Assembly (NCBI GenBank): GCA_947040475.1
Contig: CAMRBT010000052.1
Coordinates: 1-9,346, forward strand
Length of the DNA: 9,346 nucleotides
From: an uncultured Brevinema sp.
GTDB lineage: Bacteria; Spirochaetota; Brevinematia; Brevinematales; Brevinemataceae
Reading direction: 5' to 3'
Shown here: in pieces, positions 1 to 6,188 of the stretch
Position numbering within the stretch: position 1 is the stretch's first letter
Layout: each line of letters opens with the position of its first letter
The notes under the pieces: model-generated
Told to the model about the DNA's origin: nothing
Database searches by the model: none
What the model saw: only the letters and a program-made list of their open reading frames with translations
Position numbers and translations under genes: made by a program

Positions 1-6
1 TCTCTC

Positions 7-12
7 TATACT
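7..12 (+). promoter_or_regulatory. possible -10 box upstream of the gene at 42
   Basis: TATACT lies about 30 nt before the ATG at 42, a normal distance for a -10 element. The same hexamer is the -10 box of three better-supported promoters in this window (near 2685, 5313 and 5385). The matching -35 box would fall before the window start, so this cannot be confirmed. A Shine-Dalgarno-like AAGAAGG follows, ending 8 nt before the ATG. Confidence 0.35.
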
Positions 13-41
13 TTAAAGATATAAATTAAGAAGGTTATCCT

Positions 42-695
42 ATGAAATATTTAATACTAGTTTTCGTACTATTTACTTTTAGTACCAATATAAATCAAAA
101 GCCTATCATCGCTAGTTATGATGTAGATCATGATCTTATGTTAGTAGAACATAATTACGATTTGTGGTATGTAGAACAAATGTTAGAAAAACAAGGATTC
201 TTTGGACAAGATAGTTACGAAAATGCACGATCTTATCGTTCTGCTTATTGGGATAAGACTAATAATACCTATTATTATACCTATGATCTAAAAAAAACCA
301 ATGGTATTACCTATGCTTTAGATACAAATCTTCAATTTGAACCTATTATTGATTCTCGATTTAGAGAAATTCTAACGACAGAAGATTGGAAACATGAAAC
401 TACCTTAGTCGATAAAACAAATCGTATTTCCAATGGGCTACTCTATATAGGGAATATATCTTTTAATGAAAGAGCTTATATCGATCTCTATAATACCAAT
501 ATCCAATATATTAAAGAATTACACTTAGTTTCAAACATGTATGTGTTACCCGATGGTTCCGCAGTAATTCCAATGGATAGTCCTGTCTATCCTACTGGAG
601 ATCCTATTCTTGGTCTTCTTAGTACCATTTATACAAACCAACAAGGGCAAAAATTTCGTAGATCTTGGGATCAATTTACTTTAGTAGAAAAATAA
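42..695 (+). CDS. small secreted protein of unknown function
   Basis: This 217-residue protein matches no family I recognise. It begins with Met-Lys-Tyr and a hydrophobic run (residues 3-14) followed by polar residues, which reads as a signal peptide with cleavage somewhere around residues 16-25. No lipobox cysteine is seen; the mature protein contains no Cys at all. The body is rich in Tyr, Asn, Asp and Thr and low in strongly hydrophobic stretches, which fits a soluble periplasmic or surface protein with mostly beta structure. The ATG at 42 is supported by AAGAAGG 8 nt upstream. The gene ends at a TAA directly abutting the stop codon of the convergent gene, with no spacer and no terminator hairpin between them. 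An immunity or inhibitor role towards the neighbouring M15-like protein is conceivable, but nothing in the sequence shows it. Confidence 0.75.
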   Translation: MKYLILVFVLFTFSTNINQKPIIASYDVDHDLMLVEHNYDLWYVEQMLEKQGFFGQDSYENARSYRSAYWDKTNNTYYYTYDLKKTNGITYALDTNLQFEPIIDSRFREILTTEDWKHETTLVDKTNRISNGLLYIGNISFNERAYIDLYNTNIQYIKELHLVSNMYVLPDGSAVIPMDSPVYPTGDPILGLLSTIYTNQQGQKFRRSWDQFTLVEK

Positions 696-1733
696 TTATC
701 TAAATTGGATGTGTCTGAAACCATTTTCAGGATACTTTTTCACACAACTGGCATTATCATAAATCCATTGCCCTGAACTATTAGCTTGAAGATCAACTGT
801 ATGACTATCAGGGTGAGGCGAAGGACTATAAATATCTGCTATAAATATATCTTCTAAAACATCTATTAATACTGTTTGATTACTTGGTGTAATTCTCTGA
901 ATATATCCTTTAGAAAACAATTCCGTACTCTTATGTAAATCATTAATTCTATTGAGTAGTTTTTTGTCTTCTATAGTTTTGTCTCTTACTTTCTGAATAT
1001 ATTCTTGGGTCAATACTCCATTATAAATATCCAAACAAAAAGACATAAGCTTTCTAGTTATATCATATTTTTGCCAAGAATTAGGATTTTTTACCATGTA
1101 GTCTGCTTGCCAACCATGGGTTCTATATCCACTATTAATCATTACTTTTTCAAACTTTAATCCTAAGGCGTAAAAAGCCTTACTTGCATGATCTGTTAAA
1201 ATTTTCTTTGCTTGAAAACTAGAATCATTTAGTTTATCTTTTGTTGTTGTCTCACTCCCCCCTCTATTTCTGGAACCAAATTTATGATCGAGTTTGAATA
1301 AAACATCCAAACTTGTTTCATCCACACTAAATTCAAAAACCTTAGCTTCATAATGAACAAAAGAATTTAAAAAAGAACCCAGTTCCTGCATTTGTGAGAG
1401 CGATAAATCACCAATATTACTATTATATAATTGTAATATGTTCTTAGCTTCTGAAACTTTGTATGTCTTACAACTGTTATTTATAGAACAGTTCTGTGCA
1501 TAAAATCCGCTTTGCTTAATGTTTTCTGTCAAATTACTAAAATCGGTTACATTTTTTAAAATTATCTTTGCATACAAAATCAATCTTTCAATAATTCCTT
1601 TTTGACTATCAAACCAATGTTGAATACTATTATTAGTCATCATTACAATATTTTTTCCTGCATAAGAAGATATTGAATCATTTTCTTTTATTTCTCTTCC
1701 GTCAGATGCAAACGCTCTTAATGAAACTTTCAT
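696..1733 (-). CDS. M15-like zinc peptidase domain protein (putative peptidoglycan peptidase)
   Basis: The 345-residue product ends in a signature typical of the M15 D,D-/L,D-peptidase group. SGYR at 201-204 corresponds to the conserved substrate-binding Arg region. SPH..(6)..DL at 305-315 aligns with the zinc site SxHxxGxAxD, giving His307 and Asp314, and His341 in the C-terminal FRHIQF could be the third zinc ligand. Two points are atypical: about 100 residues separate SGYR from the zinc motif, and the family's Glu three residues before the last His is not there (nearest is Glu336). The N-terminal 190 residues match nothing I know. There is no signal peptide, so export would need phage-like lysis, a contractile system or a non-classical route. 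The ATG is preceded by TAGGAGACAATA, where the upstream gene's stop overlaps the ribosome-binding site; the 9-nt gap implies one operon with the LysM gene. M15 assignment is inference from motifs. Confidence 0.6.
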   Translation of the reverse strand: MKVSLRAFASDGREIKENDSISSYAGKNIVMMTNNSIQHWFDSQKGIIERLILYAKIILKNVTDFSNLTENIKQSGFYAQNCSINNSCKTYKVSEAKNILQLYNSNIGDLSLSQMQELGSFLNSFVHYEAKVFEFSVDETSLDVLFKLDHKFGSRNRGGSETTTKDKLNDSSFQAKKILTDHASKAFYALGLKFEKVMINSGYRTHGWQADYMVKNPNSWQKYDITRKLMSFCLDIYNGVLTQEYIQKVRDKTIEDKKLLNRINDLHKSTELFSKGYIQRITPSNQTVLIDVLEDIFIADIYSPSPHPDSHTVDLQANSSGQWIYDNASCVKKYPENGFRHIQFR

Positions 1734-1742
1734 TATTGTCTC

Positions 1743-2564
1743 CTATTTTTCTAAATGCTTCTTCAAATCTTTCAATGTGAATGTTTTATCAAGATCTGTT
1801 ATTTTATAAAATCCTTTATTTAACTTGTCCTGATCACTACTACTCAAAGATGCTCCACAATAACACTCTTCAAAACATCTAGCAGATAATTGCTCTACCT
1901 TATCTTTTGGAGCAGAACAAGGAGCACTACTAGAGTGTCTACTAGTTCCATTTTCTCGCTCTAATTTAATAGCTAGGTCGTTGATTTGTGAACTACCAGC
2001 AGAAACACCCATTATTTTATAAAATTGTTCTGCTATTTGGTTTGTCGTCACCATGTTTCCACTGAGATTTCTCTTAATCTCTTCCATGATTTTTCTACTT
2101 GATGAAGAGCTACTTGATGAAGGTTTCATAGGCAAGGGCATAGATTTTGGCAGTGATGAACCTGACATATTTCTGAAGGTTTGCTTCATATACTCGCCGA
2201 TTTCTCTATCACATTTACAATAATCATCCCAAAAACTTGAGCCTTTGATCGCAAATATCAATCTGTCCTCATCATTAAAAACATATTCTTTCTTGCTCTT
2301 GTCTAACTTCAGATGACAACGGCAATCACACATAAATTTCAATTCAAGATCTTTACCCTCAAAAATTATGTCTTTTGAATTTCCAAAAGCTGATCTATTC
2401 ATGTTATAAATCTTGTCTCTCAAGCTAGATGTATTCATACATTTCGCACTAGGAAAAGCATTTTGAAACTTTTCTGCAAGGGTGCTGAGGTTGTCGCCTC
2501 TCTGTATTCGATATTTTTTATTAGAGATCATATTTGAGATCTCAGATGATCCAAAACTTGCCAT
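1743..2564 (-). CDS. LysM-domain protein, Cys- and Ser-rich
   Basis: The 273-residue product has one N-terminal LysM motif at about residues 17-77: YRIQRGDNLSTLAEKF at 18-33, then the Asn-containing middle (YNMN, 53-56) and the closing EGKDLELKF at 69-77. LysM modules bind N-acetylglucosamine chains in peptidoglycan or chitin. After it come Cys clusters (79, 81, 83 and 116, 118), a run of eight Ser near 149-156, and a C-terminal part with a Cys-rich patch (CFEECYC). The ten Cys suggest metal binding or disulfides. No signal peptide or membrane segment is seen, as in some phage baseplate or tail LysM proteins. The reported ATG has only a weak ribosome site; Met12 has GAGATC 8-10 nt upstream and is a credible alternative start that keeps the whole LysM. 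It is the first gene of the operon with the M15-like gene and probably supplies its wall-binding partner (inference). Confidence 0.7.
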   Translation of the reverse strand: MASFGSSEISNMISNKKYRIQRGDNLSTLAEKFQNAFPSAKCMNTSSLRDKIYNMNRSAFGNSKDIIFEGKDLELKFMCDCRCHLKLDKSKKEYVFNDEDRLIFAIKGSSFWDDYCKCDREIGEYMKQTFRNMSGSSLPKSMPLPMKPSSSSSSSSRKIMEEIKRNLSGNMVTTNQIAEQFYKIMGVSAGSSQINDLAIKLERENGTSRHSSSAPCSAPKDKVEQLSARCFEECYCGASLSSSDQDKLNKGFYKITDLDKTFTLKDLKKHLEK

Positions 2565-2681
2565 AATTAGACTACTTTATTTTATTTAAAAGAGATAAAA
2601 GCTTTTGAGATCATGTTTGTATTTTTAATATAACTCTTACAAAACAGAATTCAGAAACTAAATTATCTAATTTAGATATAC

Positions 2682-2709
2682 AGTATAGCACATATTAATA
2701 CAAAATCAA
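2682..2709 (-). promoter_or_regulatory. promoter of the LysM/M15 operon
   Basis: Read on the minus strand, TTGATT (2704-2709) and TATACT (2682-2687) are separated by 16 bp, close to a sigma-70 consensus. The -10 is preceded by GTGC, as in the promoter at 5310-5338. Transcription would start near 2675 and leave a 5' leader of about 110 nt before the ATG at 2564. That leader contains the palindrome AAAAGCTTTT. Confidence 0.6.
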
Positions 2710-2739
2710 CAGTTTTTACAGATTTATTTTCAAATATTA

Positions 2740-2790
2740 TCTATTGTTGGTATTTATATGTAGTTTAATGTTTTCTATTGTTGTATTTAT
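2740..2790 (+). repeat. short imperfect direct repeat
   Basis: TCTATTGTTGGTATTTAT at 2740-2757 recurs as TCTATTGTTGTATTTAT at 2774-2790, differing by one base, with start points 34 bp apart. It sits in gene-free, very AT-rich DNA upstream of the LysM operon promoter. It could be a protein-binding pair about three helical turns apart, or simply a slippage-derived repeat. Confidence 0.5.
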
Positions 2791-2903
2791 GCGAATAAAA
2801 ATAATTTGAAATAATTCGATTTATTTTATTGTTTTTAGATAAAAAACAAAAATTAAGAAATAAATAGGGTGTAGAATTGACAAAAACGATGAAATAATTC
2901 ATA

Positions 2904-2980
2904 ATACTACACTGGGCACAAACTGTCAGTAGAAAAATACACTTTTCTCAAGAGTGATTATTTAAAAGTGTTTGTAGTAT
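2904..2980. repeat. nested inverted repeat
   Basis: Two perfect 8-bp arm pairs are nested. ACACTTTT (2939-2946) pairs with AAAAGTGT (2964-2971), and ATACTACA (2904-2911) pairs with TGTAGTAT (2973-2980). The right-hand arms are one base apart, while 27 bases separate the left-hand arms, so the folded form would be a stem with a large one-sided bulge. The outer right arm overlaps the TATAAT at 2978-2983. It may be a regulatory cruciform or hairpin, an end of a decayed element, or part of an RNA. Confidence 0.5.
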
Positions 2981-3326
2981 AATTAATTAGGGTAGAGTAG
3001 GGCTTGAAGTTCGACTGACCCTCTTTCCGAATAAATCTATTTTAGAATCATGGACATACCTATGTGCTTGTAAGTTGACTTCGAATTCCCAATAGCTTTC
3101 GTAAAATCTTTAGAGGGTTTACAGCTGTCCCTATGTGCATTGCTTTTGTCACTTCTAATAGTTAGTGTTCAAAGAATCAATTACTATGATAACTAAGGAT
3201 GATATAAAATATTCCTCGATAATACACTTTATATATACCTAGATCTCGACCTAATAAACTGTTAAAGAAATACTAAATCTATTGATGAATGTATAATAAA
3301 TAGTAGTATTACAAAATTGATCACAC
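2978..3326 (+). other. gene-free segment, possible small-RNA transcription unit
   Basis: No convincing gene is found on either strand between the LysM operon promoter and the catalase gene. TATAAT at 2978-2983 could be a -10 box, though no good -35 lies upstream, and the terminator at 3327-3359 has a T-run on the plus side, so a transcript of roughly 350-370 nt is possible. The DNA is less AT-rich than its surroundings and has small hairpins, such as AGTTCGACT set between AGGG and CCCT, ACATACCTATGT and AAGTTGACTT. CCTATGTGC occurs twice. I checked for tmRNA, RNase P RNA and tRNA hallmarks and saw none. Confidence 0.3.
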
Positions 3327-3359
3327 AAAAACACCACCTCAAAATAAGGTGGTGTTTTT
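3327..3359. terminator. bidirectional terminator downstream of katA
   Basis: Arms AAAAACACCACCT (3327-3339) and AGGTGGTGTTTTT (3347-3359) are perfectly complementary over 13 bp with a 7-nt loop. The T-rich outer ends give a U-tract in both directions. It lies 25 bp past the catalase stop codon, so it ends the minus-strand katA transcript and could also end any plus-strand RNA from the 2978 region. Confidence 0.9.
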
Positions 3360-3383
3360 ATTTTTGTTTAATATACTAAGATT

Positions 3384-4850
3384 TTAGAATTCTATTTCTG
3401 ATTCAGAAATATCAGCTAATTTTGCAATTCCTAGAGCATAATCTCTATGTGCTTTAGCACAATTATTGATATGTCTTAATTGAATTTCTTTAGGAATACC
3501 AGCCATGTTTCTAGCAGTATTTTCGTGTAACACTTGCTGTTGAGCAGGACTCATAAGATTGTAAAGATCTCTAACTTGGAAATAATACTGATCATCGTCT
3601 TCTCTAAAATCGTATTGATAAGCAGGTCCTGTAATATCTAAAGGTGGTTCTTTAAATTCTGGTTGTTCTTGCCATTTATTGTAACTATTTGGTTCGTAAC
3701 CAATTGTAGAACCAAAATTACCATCAACTCTCATTGCTCCATCTCTGTGGTAATGATTTGTTGGGATTCTAGCTTGGTTAACAGGAATCTGGTGATGGTT
3801 TACTCCTAGACGATATCGATGAGCATCTCCATAAGAGAATAAACGACCTTGAAGCATTCTATCAGGTGAAAAACTAATACCAGGAACAACACTAGAAGGA
3901 CTAAATGCTGATTGTTCAACGTCTGCGTGATAATTTTCAGGATTACGATTTAGTTCCATAATACCAACTTCAATAAGAGGGAATTGTTTTTTAGACCATA
4001 TTTTAGTAAGATCAAAAGGATTGTAAGGCATATTATTAGCCTCTTCTTCTGTCATTACTTGAATAAATAATTTCCATTTTGGGAAATCGCCTTTATCAAT
4101 TGCAGTCATCAAATCATTCTGATGACTTTCTCTATCTTTACCCACGAGTATTTCAGCTTCTTGATCGGTAAGGGTTTCGATACCTTGTTGACAAACAAAG
4201 TGGAATTTGACCCAAGTTCTTTCATTTTGAGCATTAATCATACTAAAAGTATGACTACCAAAACCATGCATATGTCTATAAGATGTTGGAATTCCTCTAT
4301 CACTCATAGTAATTGTTACTTGATGAAGAGCTTCTGGTAGGTTAGACCAAAAATCCCAGTTATTTTTAGCACTACGCATATTAGTTCTAGGATCTCTTTT
4401 AACAGCATGATTTAAATCTGGGAATTTTAAAGGATCTCTTAAAAAAAACACAGGAGTGTTATTTCCTACTAAATCCCAATTTCCTTGATCTGTATAAAAT
4501 TTAAGTGCAAATCCACGGATATCTCTTTCAGCATCTGCTGCTCCACGTTCTCCAGCCACAGTAGAAAAACGAGCAAACATTTCTGTTTCTTTTCCAATTT
4601 TAGCAAAAATACTAGCTTTTGTATATTTAGAAATATCGTGTGTTGTTGTAAATTTCCCAAAAGCTCCAGAACCTTTAGCATGCATTCTTCTTTCAGGAAT
4701 CACTTCTCTATTAAAATGTGCTAATTTTTCTATGAGCCATACATCTTGTAGTAAGACAGGACCTCTTTTTCCTGCAGTAGCAGAATTCTGATTATCTGGA
4801 ACAGGAGCTCCATTAATCGACGTAAGTTTATTTTTATCGTCAGATGACAT
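3384..4850 (-). CDS. katA: monofunctional haem catalase
   Basis: The 488-residue enzyme splits hydrogen peroxide into water and oxygen in the cytoplasm; no signal peptide is present. All the family's key residues are there. The catalytic His57 lies in RRMHAKGSGAFG and the catalytic Asn130 in LVGNNTPVFF. The proximal haem ligand Tyr340 lies in RLFSYGDAHRYRLG. The length and the absence of a C-terminal flavodoxin-like extension make it a small-subunit catalase; the clade (probably 3) is inferred. The ATG has AGAGAGG ending 7 nt upstream. The gene starts 33 bp after the DUF454 gene, with no terminator between and no separate strong promoter seen, so the two are probably cotranscribed from 5310-5338. 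No PerR-type or OxyR-type operator is obvious by eye in the upstream gaps. The gene is intact and highly conserved. Confidence 0.97.
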   Translation of the reverse strand: MSSDDKNKLTSINGAPVPDNQNSATAGKRGPVLLQDVWLIEKLAHFNREVIPERRMHAKGSGAFGKFTTTHDISKYTKASIFAKIGKETEMFARFSTVAGERGAADAERDIRGFALKFYTDQGNWDLVGNNTPVFFLRDPLKFPDLNHAVKRDPRTNMRSAKNNWDFWSNLPEALHQVTITMSDRGIPTSYRHMHGFGSHTFSMINAQNERTWVKFHFVCQQGIETLTDQEAEILVGKDRESHQNDLMTAIDKGDFPKWKLFIQVMTEEEANNMPYNPFDLTKIWSKKQFPLIEVGIMELNRNPENYHADVEQSAFSPSSVVPGISFSPDRMLQGRLFSYGDAHRYRLGVNHHQIPVNQARIPTNHYHRDGAMRVDGNFGSTIGYEPNSYNKWQEQPEFKEPPLDITGPAYQYDFREDDDQYYFQVRDLYNLMSPAQQQVLHENTARNMAGIPKEIQLRHINNCAKAHRDYALGIAKLADISESEIEF

Positions 4851-4883
4851 GATTATACCTCTCTATGTTTATTTTATTTTGAT

Positions 4884-5282
4884 TTATAAGGAAATATTAC
4901 TTTGATTAGTAATAGCTTTGATTGTTTTGATTTTTGTGAAAAAATAATAGTATTTGTATATATATAGAAAAATTATAAGACCTCTTACATATATATTATC
5001 TAAAATAAATAGAGGAAACAAAAGCATGAGACTTGCTGTTGCTAGAATGACACATTTTGTTTGTAAGGTCATACTTCGATTTTTAACAAAAGACTCTAAA
5101 TATTTTTTGTAAATCTTTGTACTTGTAAACCAATTGTAAAATTTATCAGAACCCTTTGCATAACAATAGGCTGTTAGTAATAAAAATGGGGTCGTAGGTA
5201 AAATAGGAACAACAGTACCTATTACTCCTAGGGCAAGAGATAATGAACCAGCGATAATATATAAAACACGAATAATATTCAC
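4884..5282 (-). CDS. DUF454 (YbaN-like) inner-membrane protein
   Basis: The 132-residue protein carries the hallmark of the DUF454/YbaN family: LGVIGTVVPILPTTPFLLL at about residues 18-36, followed by the polar stretch containing FYNWFTSTKIYKKYL. Hydrophobic segments lie at about residues 3-22, 28-44, 76-93 and 94-115, so it should sit in the inner membrane with up to four helices. Its biochemical role is unknown in the family. The start is GTG at 5280-5282, with GAGAGAGG ending 5 nt upstream. It is the first gene of a probable operon with katA, which hints at a link to peroxide or haem physiology, but that is inference from position alone. A C-terminal run of Tyr/Phe/Lys (KYYYFFTK) ends the last membrane segment. 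Confidence 0.88.
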   Translation of the reverse strand: MNIIRVLYIIAGSLSLALGVIGTVVPILPTTPFLLLTAYCYAKGSDKFYNWFTSTKIYKKYLESFVKNRSMTLQTKCVILATASLMLLFPLFILDNIYVRGLIIFLYIYKYYYFFTKIKTIKAITNQSNISL

Positions 5283-5309
5283 AAAAACCTCTCTCAGACT
5301 TATTTTCTA

Positions 5310-5338
5310 AGTATAGCACGTTTTAGGAGGTGAAACAA
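5310..5338 (-). promoter_or_regulatory. promoter of the DUF454-katA operon
   Basis: On the minus strand TTGTTT (5333-5338) and TATACT (5310-5315) are spaced by exactly 17 bp. Transcription would begin about 25 nt before the GTG start. The spacer includes CACCTCCTAAAACGTGC. The promoter is divergent from, and close to, the plus-strand promoter at 5360-5388. Confidence 0.65.
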
Positions 5339-5359
5339 TCTTAAAAAATAATTGGGTTC

Positions 5360-5388
5360 TTGTATGGCTATCTAAAATGTTGTATACT
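5360..5388 (+). promoter_or_regulatory. promoter of the 5407-7226 gene pair
   Basis: TTGTAT (5360-5365) and TATACT (5383-5388) are separated by 17 bp. The ATG follows 18 bp after the -10, so the leader is very short, just containing the ribosome site AGGAG (5396-5400). Confidence 0.65.
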
Positions 5389-5406
5389 AATAAATAGGAG
5401 ATTTAC

Positions 5407-6186
5407 ATGATACTGCCACTTTTAAAAAAATATAGTATTATTTATTATATTTTCTTTATTCCTATAACTTTTCATAGTTTACCACTAGAGCAAGAATTGA
5501 TTCAAATTCGATTTTCTTACTATCAACAACAAACAAAAATACCTACTTCTCAGTTTATGCAAGATACCTATCAAGAGATTAAGATCCTAGAAAATGAAGA
5601 TCAAAAAAATCTACTTTTTTCTTATTGGGGGATTTTGGCTAGTGAATTGAGTTTGTATTATTCAGAACACGATCACTTAGATCTATTAACTTCTGCATAT
5701 AAAGAGCATAAAAAAAACATCAAAAAAACAAAATCCTCTCAGGTCTTACAGCAGACAGGGGAGCTAGCTTTATTAATGTTAAAATTAGATGAAAAGAATA
5801 CTATAAAATACCTCATGGATGCAAGGACTTTTTTTATGAGATCCTTACAAAAAGATTCTAAAAACATTTCTGCAAAAATAGGACTTGGCAAGTGGTGGGC
5901 ATATGATGTTGTTACAGAAGATCATATGGAATACAATCATAGTGTGGCACAAGTTCAAAAATATTTAGCACTAAAAAATATAGTACCATTTGAAGAATCT
6001 AAGGATGATTGGGACAAGATCACTGCTTTTAATGCTTATCAAACACTAGCGATATTGGAGCTTAGAGTATTAAATACTAGTAAATCATTAAGCTATTTAG
6101 ACAAGTCTTCTTTATTATTTCCAAATGCTATCATGGGTGATTTATTCAAAAAATATTACAAACAAAATAGAATAGAGTGGTTTTAG
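5407..6186 (+). CDS. alpha-helical protein with signal peptide, unknown function
   Basis: The 259-residue product is not one I recognise by family. An N-terminal Lys-Lys pair and hydrophobic stretch (residues 10-25) look like a signal peptide or membrane anchor, with possible cleavage around 24-26. The rest is rich in Leu, Lys, Gln and Tyr and reads as a chain of amphipathic helices, possibly TPR-like: one helix pair near 115-165 and another near 205-245 (AYQTLAILELRVLN then SYLDKSSLLFPNA). No catalytic motif is seen. The ATG has AGGAG 6 nt upstream. The stop codon lies only 2 nt before the preferred start of the following beta-barrel gene, so the two are translationally coupled. A periplasmic partner or assembly helper for the barrel protein is a reasonable guess but unproven. 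Confidence 0.8.
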   Translation: MILPLLKKYSIIYYIFFIPITFHSLPLEQELIQIRFSYYQQQTKIPTSQFMQDTYQEIKILENEDQKNLLFSYWGILASELSLYYSEHDHLDLLTSAYKEHKKNIKKTKSSQVLQQTGELALLMLKLDEKNTIKYLMDARTFFMRSLQKDSKNISAKIGLGKWWAYDVVTEDHMEYNHSVAQVQKYLALKNIVPFEESKDDWDKITAFNAYQTLAILELRVLNTSKSLSYLDKSSLLFPNAIMGDLFKKYYKQNRIEWF

Positions 6187-6188
6187 TA

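Noticed and set aside
3030..3180. Open stretches of 30-40 codons in several minus-strand frames upstream of katA's terminator
   Set aside because: They overlap one another in different frames, lack starts with ribosome sites and show no family signature; at most a decayed gene.
2985..3326. tmRNA, RNase P RNA or tRNA in the gene-free block (a GTTCGACT resembling a T-loop occurs near 3010)
   Set aside because: No acceptor stem, CCA end, tag reading frame or conserved RNase P core sequences could be found around it.
2565..3383. CRISPR array or transposon ends
   Set aside because: Only one two-copy repeat and one nested inverted repeat are present; there is no regular repeat-spacer series, no transposase and no target-site duplication that I can see.
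4122..4724. Open frames on the plus strand (4122-4340, 4485-4724) and an alternative minus frame (4469-4681) inside the catalase gene
   Set aside because: They are shadows of the highly conserved katA coding frame, with no independent ribosome sites or domains.
5323..5334. Perfect plus-strand ribosome-site-like TTAGGAGGTGAA
   Set aside because: No ATG/GTG/TTG opens a useful frame at the right distance. The sequence lies in the spacer of the minus-strand promoter, so the match is most likely incidental.
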